Positions 62,743 through 64,000 of a stretch of DNA of 64,000 nucleotides are shown here, in pieces. Within the stretch, counting starts at the first letter, position 1. Each line of letters begins with the position of its first letter. Source of the stretch: Oryzomonas sagensis (GTDB lineage: Bacteria; Desulfobacterota; Desulfuromonadia; Geobacterales; Pseudopelobacteraceae); assembly GCF_008802355.1 (NCBI RefSeq), contig NZ_VZRA01000001.1:256980-320979 (forward strand), written 5' to 3'. Below the pieces are notes generated by a model that did no database searches, was not told where the DNA came from, and worked only from the letters and a program-made list of their open reading frames with translations. Both the position numbers and the translations under genes were made by a program.

Positions 62743-64000
62743 GGCGTCCTCTCCCCTCCCCCCATGGCTCGTTCGTACTCATTCCTCAGATGTTCCCGGT
62801 CCGCCGTGCCGATGACGCTCCAGGGCAGGATCGCATCTTCGGGGATCTCGCGGCACACATAGCCGTCCGTATCGATCCCGCACTGCTTGGCCGCCTTCTT
62901 GAGGGAACACCCCGCGGCCATGGCGGCCACCAGGGCCGAGAGCCGCCGGTCCCCCCGGGACAGCAGGGCCTGGAGGTAGGACTCCCGCAGGCTTTCCACC
63001 TTGAGGCGCACGTTGGGCATGGCACGCACGGCCGTTTCCAGGAGCTTCACCTTGCGCTCCAAGGAGGCGAGCGGCTCCATGCCGCACCACTGGAAGGGGG
63101 TGAACGGCTTGGGAATGAAGGGGTTGACCGACAGGATAATCTCGCCGATCCGCTTGTTGGCCCGCGCCCGCTCCAACACCCGCTCGCGGATGGCCGCCAC
63201 CAGCCGGAGCAGTTCATCCAGATCAGCCTCCGTCTCCGTCGGCAGGCCGATGATGAAGTACAGCTTCAGGTTCAGGATGTCCCGGGAGATCAGCATGTCG
63301 CAGGCATCCAGGATCTGCCCCTCGTTCAGGTTCTTGCGGATCAGGTCCCGCAGCCGCTGGGAGCCACCCTCCGGCGCCAGGGAGATGGTCTTGTGGCCGC
63401 TTTGCGTCAGGGCATCAAGCATGGCGCTGTCCAGCCGGTCGATGCGCAGGGACGAGACCGAGACCTTGGCCCCTTTTTCCACAATGTAGCTACAGAGGCG
63501 GCCGATATCCCGGTAGTCCGACACCGCCGCCCCCACCAGCCCGACCTTGGAGCGGTGCCTGAGCCCCTCGTCCACCGCAGCCGTGAGGTGCTCGAAGGGC
63601 TGCTGGCGAAAGGGGCCGTAGATGAAACCCGCACTACAGAAGCGGCAACCGCGCGGACACCCCCGGCTCACCTCCACCAGGAACATGTCGCCGAATTCCG
63701 TGTTGTCGGTCAGGATGAGGGACGCCGCCGGCCGATGCTGTTCCAGTACGGGGCAGGCGCGCACCACCGGCAGCGGGGCGCCCGGAGCACCCTCAAAGCC
63801 GGTCAGGCAGCCATCGGTATCGTACCGCGGTCGGTAGAGGCTCGGGACATAGAAGCCGGGCCGGGCGGCCAAGGCGGACAACAACCCTCCCCTCCCCCCC
63901 TGCTGGGGGGACATCAAGCACGACACCAGGGCCGGGATGAGCTCCTCCCCCTCGCCGATGCAGACGACGTCCAGGAAGTCGGCCACCGGTTCGGGATTGA
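62739..64000 (-). CDS. B12-binding-type radical SAM protein, N-terminus cut by window edge
   Basis: About 419 residues are visible, and the frame stays open to base 64000 (NPEPVADFLDVVCIGEGEEL), so the start lies outside. This visible beginning is the end of a cobalamin-binding-like domain. The radical SAM cluster is CPRGCRFC in LVEVSRGCPRGCRFCSAGFI. SLAPEGGSQRLRDLIRKNLN and LKLYFIIGLPTETEADLDEL complete the barrel. It belongs to the unclassified B12-binding radical SAM group; the substrate is unknown. Confidence 0.88.
   Translation of the reverse strand, partial: NPEPVADFLDVVCIGEGEELIPALVSCLMSPQQGGRGGLLSALAARPGFYVPSLYRPRYDTDGCLTGFEGAPGAPLPVVRACPVLEQHRPAASLILTDNTEFGDMFLVEVSRGCPRGCRFCSAGFIYGPFRQQPFEHLTAAVDEGLRHRSKVGLVGAAVSDYRDIGRLCSYIVEKGAKVSVSSLRIDRLDSAMLDALTQSGHKTISLAPEGGSQRLRDLIRKNLNEGQILDACDMLISRDILNLKLYFIIGLPTETEADLDELLRLVAAIRERVLERARANKRIGEIILSVNPFIPKPFTPFQWCGMEPLASLERKVKLLETAVRAMPNVRLKVESLRESYLQALLSRGDRRLSALVAAMAAGCSLKKAAKQCGIDTDGYVCREIPEDAILPWSVIGTADREHLRNEYERAMGGGERTP

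Overview
The window looks like chromosome from a Geobacteraceae-type bacterium (Desulfuromonadota/Deltaproteobacteria). The base composition is GC-rich. Supporting signs are two small exported triheme c-type cytochromes, a PilZ protein beside a GAF-chemoreceptor, a separate RNA nucleotidyltransferase fused to DHH and CBS domains, a futalosine-type amidohydrolase candidate, and the gene order around panBCD and mreB. No rRNA, CRISPR array, phage or transposase gene is visible. The genus is an inference.

Layout. 1-4.5 kb (minus strand): YtxH and DUF948 envelope proteins, an unrecognised conserved protein, gmhA, a family 2 glycosyltransferase and mreB. 4.8-9.2 kb (plus): ileS-lspA and a TauE/SafE exporter. 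9.3-18.9 kb (minus): a hypothetical protein, a DUF2201/VWA protein, an amidohydrolase, panB-panC-panD behind a structured leader, a GAF-chemoreceptor, a PilZ protein and a class II aldolase. 19.1-23.4 kb: mnmH (plus), gluQ (minus), and a GlxA-like regulator with a periplasmic DJ-1/PfpI protein (plus). 23.5-28.7 kb (minus): a LytS/LytTR two-component pair, then a Tat-exported FMN hydroxyacid dehydrogenase, a triheme cytochrome and a phosphate-type binding protein. 28.9-33.8 kb (minus): a molybdenum cofactor operon (LysE-type exporter, moaC, mog, small ORF, mobA) and a uracil salvage set (ppnP, upp, uraA). 34-43.4 kb: a glycine-rich exported protein, the DHH-CBS-nucleotidyltransferase, queF, an EfpL-type EF-P paralogue, citG, a CAT-anticodon tRNA, a Nif3-family protein, a zinc-ribbon coiled-coil protein, rnpB and two small hypothetical proteins. 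43.4-62.2 kb (plus): a complete division and cell-wall (dcw) cluster, mraZ-rsmH-ftsL-ftsI-murE-murF-mraY-murD-ftsW-murG-murC-murB-ddl-ftsQ-ftsA-ftsZ. It starts at a near-consensus promoter with three 10-bp-spaced MraZ-type repeats and ends at two tandem terminators. 62.2-64 kb: a triheme cytochrome, a 59-residue zinc-ribbon protein and the C-terminal part of a radical SAM protein.

How the genes work together. The dcw cluster makes lipid II from UDP-MurNAc and builds the septum. mreB, lspA, gmhA and the glycosyltransferase add other envelope functions. The most interesting accessory region is 23.5-28.7 kb. Three direct repeats about 21 bp apart, the geometry used by LytTR regulators, lie in front of the hydroxyacid dehydrogenase gene and next to lytS/lytR. 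By analogy with the pyruvate-sensing BtsS/YpdA kinases, this may be a self-contained sensor plus periplasmic hydroxyacid oxidation module that passes electrons to a c-type cytochrome. This is inference. Other points of note are a panB leader containing hairpins with paired bulged adenosines (pan-motif-like) and an adjacent terminator, a roughly 140-bp inverted-terminal repeat present three times at gene 3' ends, a second dispersed repeat that also invades gaps in the dcw cluster, and murB lacking an ATG/GTG/TTG start that fits its conserved N-terminus.
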